Assembly: GCA_003450735.1 (NCBI GenBank)
Contig: DMEZ01000069.1
Location: forward strand, 51,414-90,203
Reading direction: 5' to 3'
Source of the DNA: Elusimicrobiota bacterium
GTDB lineage: Bacteria > Elusimicrobiota > Elusimicrobia > UBA1565
Length of the DNA stretch: 38,790 nt
Shown here: in pieces, positions 10,063-17,682 of the stretch
Layout: each line of letters opens with the position of its first letter
How positions within the stretch are numbered: position 1 is the first letter of the stretch
The notes under the pieces: generated by a model
The model's database searches: none
What the model saw: the letters and a program-made list of their open reading frames with translations, nothing else
Told to the model about the DNA's origin: nothing
Made by a program: the position numbers and the translations under genes

Positions 10063-10237
10063 GGCCGATCCCCAGGAGCGTCCCCGCCAGGAGGAGCCAC
10101 GGCTGCGACCCGAGCCGCTCGTCGGCCCATCGTCCGGTGAAAAGGCCCATCAGGGCGAAAACGACCAGCTCGACCCCGGCCCCCATGGCCGTCCATGGGC
10201 TGCGTCCGGGCGTGCGCCGGTCGACATTCTTCGGCAT
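10007..10237 (-). CDS. atpZ: AtpZ/AtpI-family accessory protein (first gene of the ATP synthase operon)
   Basis: A 76-residue protein with two membrane segments (MGAGVELVVFALMGLFTG and WLLLAGTLLGIGLGLYQFI) separated by RWADERLGSQP. This is the pattern of the small AtpZ/'ATPase gene 1' family that precedes atpB. The frame stays open up to 10288, but MPKNVDRRTPG at 10237 is the sensible start, because upstream codons fall in the promoter. No clear ribosome-binding site precedes it and the predicted leader is very short. It overlaps the next gene. A role in ion supply or F0 assembly is family knowledge, not visible here. Confidence 0.75.
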   Translation of the reverse strand: MPKNVDRRTPGRSPWTAMGAGVELVVFALMGLFTGRWADERLGSQPWLLLAGTLLGIGLGLYQFIRETSGASGPRP

Positions 10238-10257
10238 GCAAAGAACAAGCCGCGACG

Positions 10258-10288
10258 ATTCTATCAAATTAACGAAAAAGACTGTCAA
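10258..10288 (-). promoter_or_regulatory. Likely sigma70-type promoter of the ATP synthase operon
   Basis: On the minus strand TTGACA (10288-10283) is a perfect -35 box. Downstream lies GATAGAAT, giving either TAGAAT at 19 bases spacing (10263-10258) or GATAGA at 17. The region 10240-10300 is distinctly AT-rich compared with the rest of the window. Transcription would begin near 10250, about 14 bases before the atpZ ATG. Confidence 0.55.
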
Positions 10289-10305
10289 TTTTTGGAAAAG
10301 TTGAC
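10284..10305. promoter_or_regulatory. 22-bp dyad between divergent atp operon and GGDEF gene
   Basis: GTCAA (10284-10288) and TTGAC (10301-10305) form the ends of an imperfect palindrome whose centre is TTTT-GG-AAAA; 18 of 22 positions match the reverse complement. The two ends coincide with outward-facing TTGAC -35-like boxes, one for the atp operon and one toward 10356. It may be an operator for a dimeric regulator or simply two promoter boxes back to back. A TATAAG at 10318-10323 is only 11 bases from the right-hand box, so the rightward promoter is not well defined. Confidence 0.45.
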
Positions 10306-10355
10306 CCCCGGTTTCCTTATAAGCTACCCTTTCGGAGGGCCCTCAGGCCCGCGCC

Positions 10356-11297
10356 ATGACGGAAAAGACCGCCCGCCTTTTGATCGCAGACGATGAGCCG
10401 GACCTTCTGGCTTTGATCAAGGACACCCTCGAGAAGGAGGGCTACGAGGTCCGTACGGCCTCCAACGGAGCCGAGGCCCTGGAGGCCGTCCGCCGGGACC
10501 CTCCCGACATCGTCGTGGCGGACCTGTACATGCCCCTCCTGGACGGCTTCGCGCTCTGCCGCGAGATCAAGGCCGACCCGGGTCTCCAGCACCTGCCGGT
10601 CATCATCCTCTCCGGGGCCGGCTCCAAGGTGGACAACCGGGTGCAGGGCCTCGACGGCGGGGCCGACGACTTCATCACGAAGCCCTTCAACGTCAGCGAG
10701 CTGCTCGCCCGCATCCGCATGATCCTGCGCCGCACGCGCCAGGGGCTCGACGCGAACCCCCTCACCCGCCTGCCGGGCAACGTCATGATCGAGCACCGCA
10801 TCAACGAGGCCGTCTCCTCCGGCGGGCTCTTCGCCGTGCTCTACCTCGACCTCAACGACTTCAAGGCTTTCAACGACCGCTACGGCTACGACGCCGGCGA
10901 CCGGGTCCTCCGCGGCACGGGGAAGCTGCTCCTCGACGTGCTCCGCGGCCAGGGAGACCGCTCGGACTTCCTCGGGCATATCGGCGGGGACGACTTCATC
11001 ATCGTGACCCACCCCGACCGCATGGAGGCGCTCTGCCGCCGGGTCGTCTCCGAGTTCGACCGCCTGGCCCCCTCCTTCTACTCCGACGCCGACCGCGTCC
11101 GCGGCGGCCTCACGACGCACGACCGCCAGGGGCGCCCCGTCGAGTTCCCCTTCCTCTCCATCTCCATCGGCGTCTGCCACAACCGCCTGCGGCCGCTGAG
11201 CTCCTACGGCCAGGTGAGCCAGGTGTGCGCCGAGCTCAAGGAATTCGCCAAGCGCAAGGGCGGCTCGACTTACGTCATCGACCGCCGAGGCAACTGA
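10356..11297 (+). CDS. Response regulator with receiver and GGDEF (GGDDF) domain
   Basis: A 313-residue protein. The receiver domain (residues ~6-122) has the acidic pair D12-D13, phosphoacceptor D56, S86 and K109. The GGDEF-type domain (~135-310) starts with NPLTRLPGN and carries the metal-site Asp165 in YLDLNDFK. Its signature reads GGDDF (210-214) instead of GGDEF. No RxxD inhibitory site is seen at the usual place before the signature. It is either an active diguanylate cyclase with a conservative change or a degenerate effector. It is transcribed divergently from the ATP synthase operon, which itself contains a PilZ gene. The partner kinase is not adjacent; the sensor kinase at 15850-17181 is a candidate only by proximity. 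Confidence 0.92.
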   Translation: MTEKTARLLIADDEPDLLALIKDTLEKEGYEVRTASNGAEALEAVRRDPPDIVVADLYMPLLDGFALCREIKADPGLQHLPVIILSGAGSKVDNRVQGLDGGADDFITKPFNVSELLARIRMILRRTRQGLDANPLTRLPGNVMIEHRINEAVSSGGLFAVLYLDLNDFKAFNDRYGYDAGDRVLRGTGKLLLDVLRGQGDRSDFLGHIGGDDFIIVTHPDRMEALCRRVVSEFDRLAPSFYSDADRVRGGLTTHDRQGRPVEFPFLSISIGVCHNRLRPLSSYGQVSQVCAELKEFAKRKGGSTYVIDRRGN

Positions 11298-11301
11298 CTG
11301 C

Positions 11302-11964
11302 GTGGCGAGCCGGCGCCTCGTCCTCTGGGACTTCAACGGCACCCTGCTCGACGACGCGCATCTCTGCCTGGAGTGCCTCAACGAGCTTCTGCGCCGGCGC
11401 GGCCGTCCCGGCCTGTCCTTCGAGCGCTACCGCGAGGTGTTCGACTTTCCCGTCGTGGACTTCTATGAGCGCATCGGCTTCGATTTCTCGAAGGAGTCTT
11501 TCGAAGTCCCGGCCCAAGAGTGGGTGGAGCTCTACCATGAGCGGGTGTGGACGCAGGCCCGCCTCCACGAAGGGGCCCTCGACGTCCTGAAAGCCCTGGC
11601 CGCCGCGGGCTGGACGCAGGGCGTCCTCTCGGCCTATCAGCGGGGGATGCTTGAGAAGCTGCTCGCCCATTTGGGCATCCGCGCCTTCTTCGACCCGGTT
11701 TTGGGCCTCGACGACCACTATGCCGCGAGCAAGGTGGAGCTGGGCCGGGGCTGGATCGCCTCCAGCGGCCTTGCCCCGGAGAGCCTCGTGCTGGTGGGCG
11801 ACACCCTGCACGACCTCGAGACCGCGCGGGCCATGGGCATCCGCTGTGTGCTGGTCGCGCGGGGCTACCAGGTCAAGAGCCGGCTCCTCGGGAAGGACGT
11901 GCCGGTCCTAGACGACATCCGGCAGGTCGCGGGAGAGCTTCTCGGCAGGCTTCCGGGTTATTGA
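11302..11964 (+). CDS. HAD-superfamily hydrolase (phosphoglycolate phosphatase-like)
   Basis: A 220-residue protein with all four HAD motifs: nucleophile Asp10 in WDFNGTLLDD, Ser110 in GVLSAY, Lys144 in AASKVE, and GDTLHD (D167, D171) for Mg2+. A helical cap lies between motifs I and II (residues ~16-88), as in the phosphoglycolate phosphatase/beta-phosphoglucomutase group. Motif I has Asn12 where most phosphatases have the acid/base Asp (DxD); the DxN form occurs in a subset of the family. It starts at GTG 11302, only 4 bp after the GGDEF gene stop, with no obvious ribosome-binding site, so coupling is likely. The substrate is unknown. Confidence 0.85.
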   Translation: MASRRLVLWDFNGTLLDDAHLCLECLNELLRRRGRPGLSFERYREVFDFPVVDFYERIGFDFSKESFEVPAQEWVELYHERVWTQARLHEGALDVLKALAAAGWTQGVLSAYQRGMLEKLLAHLGIRAFFDPVLGLDDHYAASKVELGRGWIASSGLAPESLVLVGDTLHDLETARAMGIRCVLVARGYQVKSRLLGKDVPVLDDIRQVAGELLGRLPGY

Positions 11965-12029
11965 TCATCCCCGTTCCATCTTAGCGGAGAACCTCCCTAC
12001 AAGTGTTGCACTTCGATGTTGAACTCGCA

Positions 12030-12064
12030 CGTCCCGAACCAACGGCGTTTGGAAGTTCGGGACG
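12030..12064. terminator. Hairpin between convergent HAD and S9 peptidase genes
   Basis: CGTCCCGAAC (12030-12039) pairs perfectly with GTTCGGGACG (12055-12064); an inner CCAA/TTGG can extend the stem. It lies between two genes that end toward each other (11964 and 12077). There is no T-run on either side, so it is at best a factor-assisted or bidirectional terminator. The remaining bases 11965-12029 hold no recognised feature. Confidence 0.5.
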
Positions 12065-12076
12065 CCGGCGGAGAGG

Positions 12077-13945
12077 TCATTTCATGTGCCCGGCCAGGAA
12101 CTTCTCCATCGCCTGATAGAATTCGAAACGGTTCTCCTCGTTGTGGAAGCCGTGCCCCTCGTTCTCCTTGACCAGGTACTCGACCTGGACGCCGCGCTTC
12201 CTCAGGCCCTCCACGATCTGGTTTGATTCGTCGATGTTGACGCGCGGGTCCTTGGCCCCCTGCGCCACCAGGAGCGGCGCCCTGATCCGGCCGGCGTGGA
12301 AGACCGGCGAGGCCGCCGCCAGCAGGTCCTTGTCCTTCTCGGGATCGCCGACCATCTCGTAGAGCATCTCCAGGTACGGCTTCCAGTAGGGCGGGATGGA
12401 CTTGAGGAAGGTGAACAGGTTCGAGACCCCCACGTAGTCGACCCCGCAGGCGTAGAGCTCGGGGGTGAAAGCCAGCCCCGCCAGCGTCGCGTAGCCGCCG
12501 TAGCTTCCGCCGTAGATCGCCACGCGCTTCGGGTCGGCGATCCCCTCCTTGACGAGGTAGGCGACCCCATCGCTCACGTCGTCCTGCATCTTCCTGCCCC
12601 ACTGCTTGAAGGAGGCTTCCCAGAACTTCCGTCCGTAGCCCGTGGAGCCGCGGAAGTTCACCTGCAGGACCGCGTAGCCCCGGCTGGCGAGGAACTGCAC
12701 CTCCGGATTGAAGCGCCACACGTCCCGATACCAGGGCCCGCCGTGCGGATTCACCACGACGGGCAGGCCCTTGGGCACCCGGCCGGGCGGGACCGTGAGA
12801 TAGCCGTTGATGGTCAGACCGTCGCGCGAGGCATACGAGACGGGCTTCATCTCGGCGAGGTCCCCCTCGGCCAGCCAGGGCGAGAGGTCCGCGAGCTTGG
12901 TCAGCTTCTTGCCCGCCGTCTCGTAGAGGTAGTACGCCCCCCGCGACCGGTCGTTCGAGGCCCGGAAGATGAGCGCCTCCTCCGCCTTGTCGGCGCCCGT
13001 GAGCCTGAGCTCCCAGTCCGGCAAGCGCCGCTCCAGGTCTTCGATGAGCGCGCCGTACTCGGGATCGAAGACCTTCCGCCCCTGCTTCGCGGTGACGAAG
13101 AGGGCCTCGAGGAGGACTTTGCGCTTGCGCGAGGTGTTCACGTCCTCCAGGTCGACATCGGGATGCTCGTAGACCAAGGCGGATTCCTTGCCCGAGGCCG
13201 GGTCGAATTCGACGAGCGCCGACTTGTCGCGGCCGATGTTCGAGAACCCGTAGAGCCGCCGGTCGTCGAAGGTGAAGAAGAGCGGCGTGAAGCTCTCCTT
13301 GAAGCTCGTGGTCAGAACGGGCCTGAAGGGCTCCCCCTCGCCCTCCCGGAAAAGGAGCGTGGTGTTGACCCCATCGCTCGTCACGGCGGCGCGGAGCTTG
13401 CCCTTGTGGTCGCTCAGCCAGCGGGTGACGTTGCCCGGGTTCTCGGCGACGAGCGCCAGCGTCCCGCTCGCCGCGTTCAGCCGGTACACATCGAAGATCT
13501 CCTTCTTGCGCCGGTTCATCCCGATGAGGAACTCGTCCTCGCTGTCCCGGAGCTCGTCGACGAGCTCCGCCTTGACTCCTGGGAAGGGCGTCAGGTCCTT
13601 CGGCGCCCCGCCCTTGCGGCTCACGGCGACGGGGTGGAAGTTCTCATCGCCTTTGAAATCCTTGAAGTAGACCAGACGTCCGCCGCCCTTCCAGAAGTAC
13701 CCGCCGGTGATGTCGCGCTCGGTCTCCTTCGTGATCCGCCGCGCCTTCGTCGAGCCGCGCTCCTGCAGGAAGAGGTTCATCCGCCGCTTGTAGGGGGCCA
13801 GGAAGGACAGGGTCTTGCCGTCGGGGGAGACGTCGAAGCCGGCCTTCTCCGGGTTCCGGAAGAAATCCCGCAGGGGGATGTCCTTGGCGGCGAGCTGGAC
13901 CGGCATCAGGCTCAGCATGGCTCCGGCGATGATCGCGTGTCTCAT
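12077..13945 (-). CDS. Secreted S9-family serine peptidase (prolyl oligopeptidase / acylaminoacyl-peptidase type)
   Basis: A 622-residue protein with an N-terminal signal peptide (MRHAIIAGAMLSLMPVQLAA, then KD), so probably periplasmic. Residues ~25-360 form a beta-propeller-like region with repeated short strands (for example PDGKTLSFLAP and DDRRLYGFSNIG). The C-terminal alpha/beta-hydrolase domain (~375-622) has nucleophile Ser481 in GGSYGGY, Asp566 in QGAKDPRV and His598 in NEGHGFH. NPHGGPWYRD contributes the oxyanion region. The order and spacing are those of S9 peptidases (DPP IV, POP, S9C). Such enzymes cleave short peptides, often after Pro or from blocked N-termini. The gene stands alone, divergent from the GHKL-like gene with only 64 bp between. 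Confidence 0.95.
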   Translation of the reverse strand: MRHAIIAGAMLSLMPVQLAAKDIPLRDFFRNPEKAGFDVSPDGKTLSFLAPYKRRMNLFLQERGSTKARRITKETERDITGGYFWKGGGRLVYFKDFKGDENFHPVAVSRKGGAPKDLTPFPGVKAELVDELRDSEDEFLIGMNRRKKEIFDVYRLNAASGTLALVAENPGNVTRWLSDHKGKLRAAVTSDGVNTTLLFREGEGEPFRPVLTTSFKESFTPLFFTFDDRRLYGFSNIGRDKSALVEFDPASGKESALVYEHPDVDLEDVNTSRKRKVLLEALFVTAKQGRKVFDPEYGALIEDLERRLPDWELRLTGADKAEEALIFRASNDRSRGAYYLYETAGKKLTKLADLSPWLAEGDLAEMKPVSYASRDGLTINGYLTVPPGRVPKGLPVVVNPHGGPWYRDVWRFNPEVQFLASRGYAVLQVNFRGSTGYGRKFWEASFKQWGRKMQDDVSDGVAYLVKEGIADPKRVAIYGGSYGGYATLAGLAFTPELYACGVDYVGVSNLFTFLKSIPPYWKPYLEMLYEMVGDPEKDKDLLAAASPVFHAGRIRAPLLVAQGAKDPRVNIDESNQIVEGLRKRGVQVEYLVKENEGHGFHNEENRFEFYQAMEKFLAGHMK

Positions 13946-14009
13946 GGTCCTGGCATGATATCAGAATCGCGCCGTTGCGCTCTTCCTCCCCTTCTGTTAC
14001 CCTTTGAGC

Positions 14010-14966
14010 ATGTCCCGCGAGCACCCTCCGGCCGAGAAGTTCGGGCGTTTCCGGCTCCTCCTCAGCGTCCAAGCTCCCGAGGAGGCCGCGCCCTCCCGCG
14101 AGGACGCCCGCGACGACCAGCTCGTCGAGTCCGGCTCGTTCCGGGTCGACACGGCCTGGATGATCGAGAAGCTGCGCAAGCACCAGATCGGCGATCCGCT
14201 CGATTTCCTCGCGCCGCTGCTGCGCGCGGCCGTGGCCTCGGGGGCCACCCGCGTGTCGCTCGACCGCGCGACGGGCGGCTTCGCGATGCGCTTCGACGGC
14301 CGCCCGTTCAGCTCCCGCGAGCTGGCCGACCCGCTCCGAGCCCTGGCCGACCGCGAAGGCGAAGCCGCGGCCCGCGGCGTCCACCTCGCCTACGGCCTCC
14401 TGGCGCTGGAGCGCCTGGGGCCGGAGCTCGTGCAGATCACCTCCGGAGGGCCTTCGGGCCAGGCCACCGCCGTGCTGACCACCAAGAAGAGCGCCCCCCC
14501 TGGCTGGATCGGCATCAACCGGGCCGAGGGGACGGTGCTGGGCGTGCGCTGGGGGTGGAGCTCCTCCTGGGGCCTGACCAAGGACGTGTTCCGCCGGGCC
14601 GCCAAGCGCTACGGCATGACCTCCACCGCGCTCCTCGTCGAAGGCCGGCCCGTCCCGGGCCCGCCGCCGCCGGGGGAGAAGAACTGGCACCGATTCGAGA
14701 CGGAAGGCTGGCGCGGCGCGTTCCGCTTCGTCGAGGACGAGAGCCCGCTCAGCCGGGTGCGCCTCTACTGCCTCGGGGCTTTCGTCGAGGAAGTGCGGGA
14801 GCGGGTCGGCTTTCAGCCGGTCGAGGCGCTCCTGGGCAGCGACGCCCTGAACCTCGACCTCTCGCAGTCCGGAGTCGTGCGCGACTGGAAGAGCAGCGTC
14901 TCCGGCTCGAGCCTGGAGGAGGGGCTGGCCCTCCTCCGTGACCAGGCGGAGCGGTACTTCGCATGA
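14010..14966 (+). CDS. GHKL/HSP90-like ATPase-fold protein of unknown function
   Basis: About 318 residues, soluble, no signal peptide. After a variable N-terminus, FRVDTAWMIEKLRKHQIGDPLDFLAPLLRAAVASGATRV resembles in pattern the first helix and strand of HSP90/GHKL ATPase-like domains. The segment GGFAMRFDGRPFSSRELADPLRAL would correspond to the D-x-G nucleotide region, here reading FDGRPF. The lid region and the second Gly-rich box (GGPSGQA, about residue 150) are weakly preserved, so ATP binding is not certain. A TTG at 14004 is an alternative start; ATG 14010 is preferred, though no ribosome-binding site is clear. The stop overlaps the DUF1207 gene (ATGA, 14963-14966), so the two are coupled. 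The function is unknown. Confidence 0.75.
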   Translation: MSREHPPAEKFGRFRLLLSVQAPEEAAPSREDARDDQLVESGSFRVDTAWMIEKLRKHQIGDPLDFLAPLLRAAVASGATRVSLDRATGGFAMRFDGRPFSSRELADPLRALADREGEAAARGVHLAYGLLALERLGPELVQITSGGPSGQATAVLTTKKSAPPGWIGINRAEGTVLGVRWGWSSSWGLTKDVFRRAAKRYGMTSTALLVEGRPVPGPPPPGEKNWHRFETEGWRGAFRFVEDESPLSRVRLYCLGAFVEEVRERVGFQPVEALLGSDALNLDLSQSGVVRDWKSSVSGSSLEEGLALLRDQAERYFA

Positions 14967-15847
14967 TCGGCGCCCTCCTCTGTTCGCTGGCCGTCTTCGC
15001 TTCGGCGGCCGAGACGATCGAGCCGGCCCAGACGCGCTGGCAGACCTGGCGCGATTGGATTTTGCCGGCTCAAGGCGGCCAGGCGACCTTATTCCCCCTG
15101 GGAGACGTGTTCTCGCCGCCGCTGGCGGACCCGAAGCAGCCCCGCTTCCAGGCGGCTTGGCAGCGCTACCACACCGATTTCGGCGAATTCAGCGTCGGCT
15201 CGGTCGGCTTCGGGGAGAACCTGGGCATCGCGCGCTGGCCCGGGAAGCGGGAAGGCGACGGCTGGCAGCTCGGAGTGAGCGGCGCGGTCTTCGCCATCTT
15301 CAACCTGGACGCGCCCTCCCACGACCTCATCAACGCCGATTACGTCATCGGCTTCCCGCTCAGCGTGCGCAAGGACCACTGGTCCGCGCGCCTGCGCCTC
15401 TTCCACCAATCCTCCCACCTGGGAGACGAGTTCCTGCTCGAATCCCAGCCCATCGCAATCACCCGCATCAACCTCAGCTACGAAGTCCTCGAGGCGCTGC
15501 TCTCCTGGGACAACCATCAGTTCCGCCTGTACGGAGGCCCCTCCCGCATCCTTTCCACGGTCACCCCCCTCAAGCGCAACCGCGTCCAAGCCGGCGCGGA
15601 GTACCGGAGCCGCCCCTGGCTCGGCCCCAGCGGACGCAGTTTCGCCGGCGCGGAGTGGTCCGCCTGGGAGGAGAACGACTGGCGCGGCAACATCAGCCTG
15701 AAGGCGGGGCTCCTGCTGTCGAGCCCCTACCATGAAGCCCGCTCCGTGCAGCTCTACGGCGAGTTCTTCTCGGGGGAGATGCCGCACGGCCAGTTCTACA
15801 AGCTGCAGACCCGCTACTACGGCCTCGGCTTGGCGCTCTCGCTCTGA
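14963..15847 (+). CDS. DUF1207-like outer-membrane beta-barrel protein
   Basis: A 294-residue protein with a short signal peptide (MIGALLCSLAVFASAAE). The N-terminal motif LFPLGDVFSPPLADPKQPRF is a good match to DUF1207 proteins. It is followed by alternating amphipathic strands rich in Tyr, Trp and Arg (RLYGGPSRIL, VQLYGEFFSG, LQTRYYGLGLALSL). It ends in a hydrophobic/aromatic strand compatible with BAM-dependent barrel insertion. DUF1207 proteins are predicted outer-membrane barrels without an assigned function. It is translationally coupled to the GHKL-like gene, and its stop is 2 bp from the end of the convergent kinase gene. Confidence 0.82.
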   Translation: MIGALLCSLAVFASAAETIEPAQTRWQTWRDWILPAQGGQATLFPLGDVFSPPLADPKQPRFQAAWQRYHTDFGEFSVGSVGFGENLGIARWPGKREGDGWQLGVSGAVFAIFNLDAPSHDLINADYVIGFPLSVRKDHWSARLRLFHQSSHLGDEFLLESQPIAITRINLSYEVLEALLSWDNHQFRLYGGPSRILSTVTPLKRNRVQAGAEYRSRPWLGPSGRSFAGAEWSAWEENDWRGNISLKAGLLLSSPYHEARSVQLYGEFFSGEMPHGQFYKLQTRYYGLGLALSL

Positions 15848-15849
15848 GC

Positions 15850-17181
15850 CTACTGGTCCGCGCCCCGGCAGAGCCTCATGGAGAACCGGAAGGTCGTGCC
15901 CTGGCCGGGCGAGCTCTCGACCAAGAGGACGCTGTAGTGGGCCTCGAGGATCTTCCGGGCCAGGGAGAGGCCCACCCCGACGCCCTTGGCCGCGGCCTTG
16001 CCGGCTTCCGTCCGGAAATAGCCCGAGAGCACCCTCTGCTGGTCCTCCGCCGAGATGCCGATGCCGGTGTCCTTCACGGAGATGCGGGCCCGCGTCGGGT
16101 CGTCCGGGTCGACGAGGCCGGTGAGGGTGATGCATCCTTGGTCCGGGGTGTACTTGATCGCGTTGCTCAGGAGGTTCGTCAGGACGAGGGCCAGGGCGTC
16201 GGGGTCGGCGCGCACCCAGAGGCCCTGCTCCGGCACTTCGAGGACGATCCGCTGTCCCTTGCGCTCGTAGAGGATCTTCAGGCGCTCGAGGCACTCCTGG
16301 ACGGTCCCCGGCACGGATACGCTCTTGAAGCGCAGCGCGAGCTTGCCGGACTCGAGGCGCCCCATGTTCAGCAAAGACTGGGTCTGCAAGGCCAGTGAGC
16401 GGATGCTGATCTGCGCCGTATCGTAGAACCCCCGCCGCTTCTCGTTGAGACTCTGGTCGGTCTCGCGCAGCAAGGCCAGGACGCCCCCGATGATGCTCAG
16501 GGCGTTGCTCGACTCGTGGCTGATGATCGAGACGATGTCGCCCTTCAGACGCGCCACGGCGTTGACGTTCTTCAGCTCGGAGGAGAGCCGGTCCATCAGG
16601 AAGCGCAGCGCGAGATACAGGTTATGGACCTCGGCGGGGCTGTGGCGGGGGGCGTCGGGCCAGGAGCGCTCAGGCACCCAGGTCATGGCCAGCCTGGACA
16701 TCTCGATGATCGGACGGTAGAGGGTGCGCGCCAGATAGACGTGGGTCAGGACGATGAACGCCATGCCCAGCAGGAAGAGCGCCAGGAACGCGGCGTAGGA
16801 CATCCGATGGACGGCTTCGCGCCGTTCCTCCAGCGCCTGGAGGTCCTCGTTGAGGCTTTGGACGGCCGCCTGCCGCCGGGGCTCGTCCTGCACGGCCAAA
16901 AGCTCCTGGGCTGAGCGCACCGCGGTCCGGTAGGAAGCGGTCAGGGTCTCGTCGGCCTGCTCGCGCCGGATGAAGACGGCGACGGCGGCCAGGGCGAGGA
17001 GCAGGAGGGAAGCGAGGAGCAGACGCTGCTGGGTCTTCAACGGCAGCGGGCCCCGGAACGCCGACCAGCCCCGGCGGGCCGGCTGGGCGCGGCGCGGCGC
17101 TCGGCGGCGCCGGCCGGGAGCGCGGAGAGACCGCTCCGGCTCCTGGGCTTTCGACTCTTCCTTGTCGCGAGGCGCAGCCAT
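15850..17181 (-). CDS. Membrane sensor histidine kinase with an atypical H-box (HESSN)
   Basis: A 443-residue protein. A strongly basic, Pro/Arg-rich cytoplasmic N-terminus (1-48) precedes membrane segment 1 (~53-71). A ~58-residue periplasmic helical region follows, then membrane segment 2 (~130-150). The dimerisation/phosphoacceptor region has His222 in ISHESSNALS, where HELRTPL-type sequence is usual. The HATPase part has the N-box NLLSNAIKYTP (N340), G1 DTGIGI (371) and G2 GVGVGLSL (400). The catalytic residues are intact, so kinase activity is likely. The periplasmic sensor is short and resembles a 4-helix or CHASE3-like bundle; the ligand is unknown. No response regulator is adjacent. 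Confidence 0.92.
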   Translation of the reverse strand: MAAPRDKEESKAQEPERSLRAPGRRRRAPRRAQPARRGWSAFRGPLPLKTQQRLLLASLLLLALAAVAVFIRREQADETLTASYRTAVRSAQELLAVQDEPRRQAAVQSLNEDLQALEERREAVHRMSYAAFLALFLLGMAFIVLTHVYLARTLYRPIIEMSRLAMTWVPERSWPDAPRHSPAEVHNLYLALRFLMDRLSSELKNVNAVARLKGDIVSIISHESSNALSIIGGVLALLRETDQSLNEKRRGFYDTAQISIRSLALQTQSLLNMGRLESGKLALRFKSVSVPGTVQECLERLKILYERKGQRIVLEVPEQGLWVRADPDALALVLTNLLSNAIKYTPDQGCITLTGLVDPDDPTRARISVKDTGIGISAEDQQRVLSGYFRTEAGKAAAKGVGVGLSLARKILEAHYSVLLVESSPGQGTTFRFSMRLCRGADQ

Positions 17182-17233
17182 CCGCTGATAGAGTAGCAGG
17201 ACCCGGGGATTTTAAAAAGGGGCCTCCGCTGAA

Positions 17234-17269
17234 GGGAACTTTTTCGGGGGGTCATACGTACTTGTGGGT
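17234..17269 (+). promoter_or_regulatory. ECF-sigma-like promoter of spoVG
   Basis: GGGAAC (17234-17239), a 17-base spacer, then CGTACTTGTGGGT (17257-17269). The same -35, spacing and 13-base block occur at 461-496. TTTTT follows the GGGAAC in both. The predicted start is near 17267, giving a ~28-base leader that contains AAGGAGG (17284-17290), 4 bases before ATG 17295. Confidence 0.62.
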
Positions 17270-17294
17270 ACGCCGCAACCCGCAAGGAGGAGTC

Positions 17295-17624
17295 ATGGGA
17301 AAAACGCTGGAGTCGTTGGTGCCCGAGCTTTCGGCCCGGGTGAACCTCTGCCGGAACCCTCAGACCGCCGGGAAGGCCCAGCTGCTGGGCTTCGCCCAGC
17401 TGGCCATCGGAGGGTCGTTCGTCATCCACGGCGTGCGCATCCTGAAGGTGGACAAGGACGGGGAGCCCGCCGTGTTCGTCTCCTTCCCCAGCCGCAAGGG
17501 CTCGGGGGAGGAGAAGAAGTACTACGACGTGGCGCACCCCATCACTGCCGAGGCCCGCCGGCTGGCGAGCGAGGCCATCCTGGAGGCCTTCGAGAAGGAG
17601 GCGGCCAAGGCGATGGGGAACTGA
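17295..17624 (+). CDS. spoVG: SpoVG-family protein
   Basis: A 109-residue protein matching SpoVG across its core: a strand pair (LLGFAQLAIGGSFVIHGVRIL), FVSFPSRK, YDVAHPI and a C-terminal helix (ARRLASEAILEAF). SpoVG proteins bind nucleic acids and affect septation or gene expression in several phyla. This copy has a ~25-residue N-terminal addition compared with the ~85-97-residue Firmicutes proteins and a Lys/Glu-rich end. The frame is open from TTG 17262, but ATG 17295 has a strong AAGGAGG site and is the start. It is a single-gene unit bounded by an ECF-like promoter and a strong hairpin. Confidence 0.88.
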   Translation: MGKTLESLVPELSARVNLCRNPQTAGKAQLLGFAQLAIGGSFVIHGVRILKVDKDGEPAVFVSFPSRKGSGEEKKYYDVAHPITAEARRLASEAILEAFEKEAAKAMGN

Positions 17625-17633
17625 GCACGAAGG

Positions 17634-17665
17634 GAGCGCCCCCGGCCGGTCGGCCGGGGGCGCTC
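17634..17665. terminator. Strong GC hairpin after spoVG (bidirectional)
   Basis: Perfect 14-bp arms GAGCGCCCCCGGCC (17634-17647) and GGCCGGGGGCGCTC (17652-17665) flank the loop GGTC. It lies between the spoVG stop (17624) and the end of the convergent gene (17683). Only a short T-run (TT) follows, but the stem is very stable. Confidence 0.8.
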
Positions 17666-17682
17666 TTCGGGCCGGGTCCGGC

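Noticed and set aside
10301..10323. Sigma70 promoter TTGACC ... TATAAG for the GGDEF gene
   Set aside because: Only 11 bases separate the boxes, too short for a normal promoter; the dyad interpretation is kept instead.
11997..12029. Possible insertion-sequence remnant near 12000-12029
   Set aside because: The stretch could encode a short peptide in a frame that runs into the S9 gene region, but there are no terminal repeats, transposase domain or target duplication to support it.
12296..14941. Long plus-strand open frame opposite the S9 peptidase and running into the GHKL-like gene
   Set aside because: It crosses two real genes on different strands and has Arg/Pro-rich, domain-free sequence.
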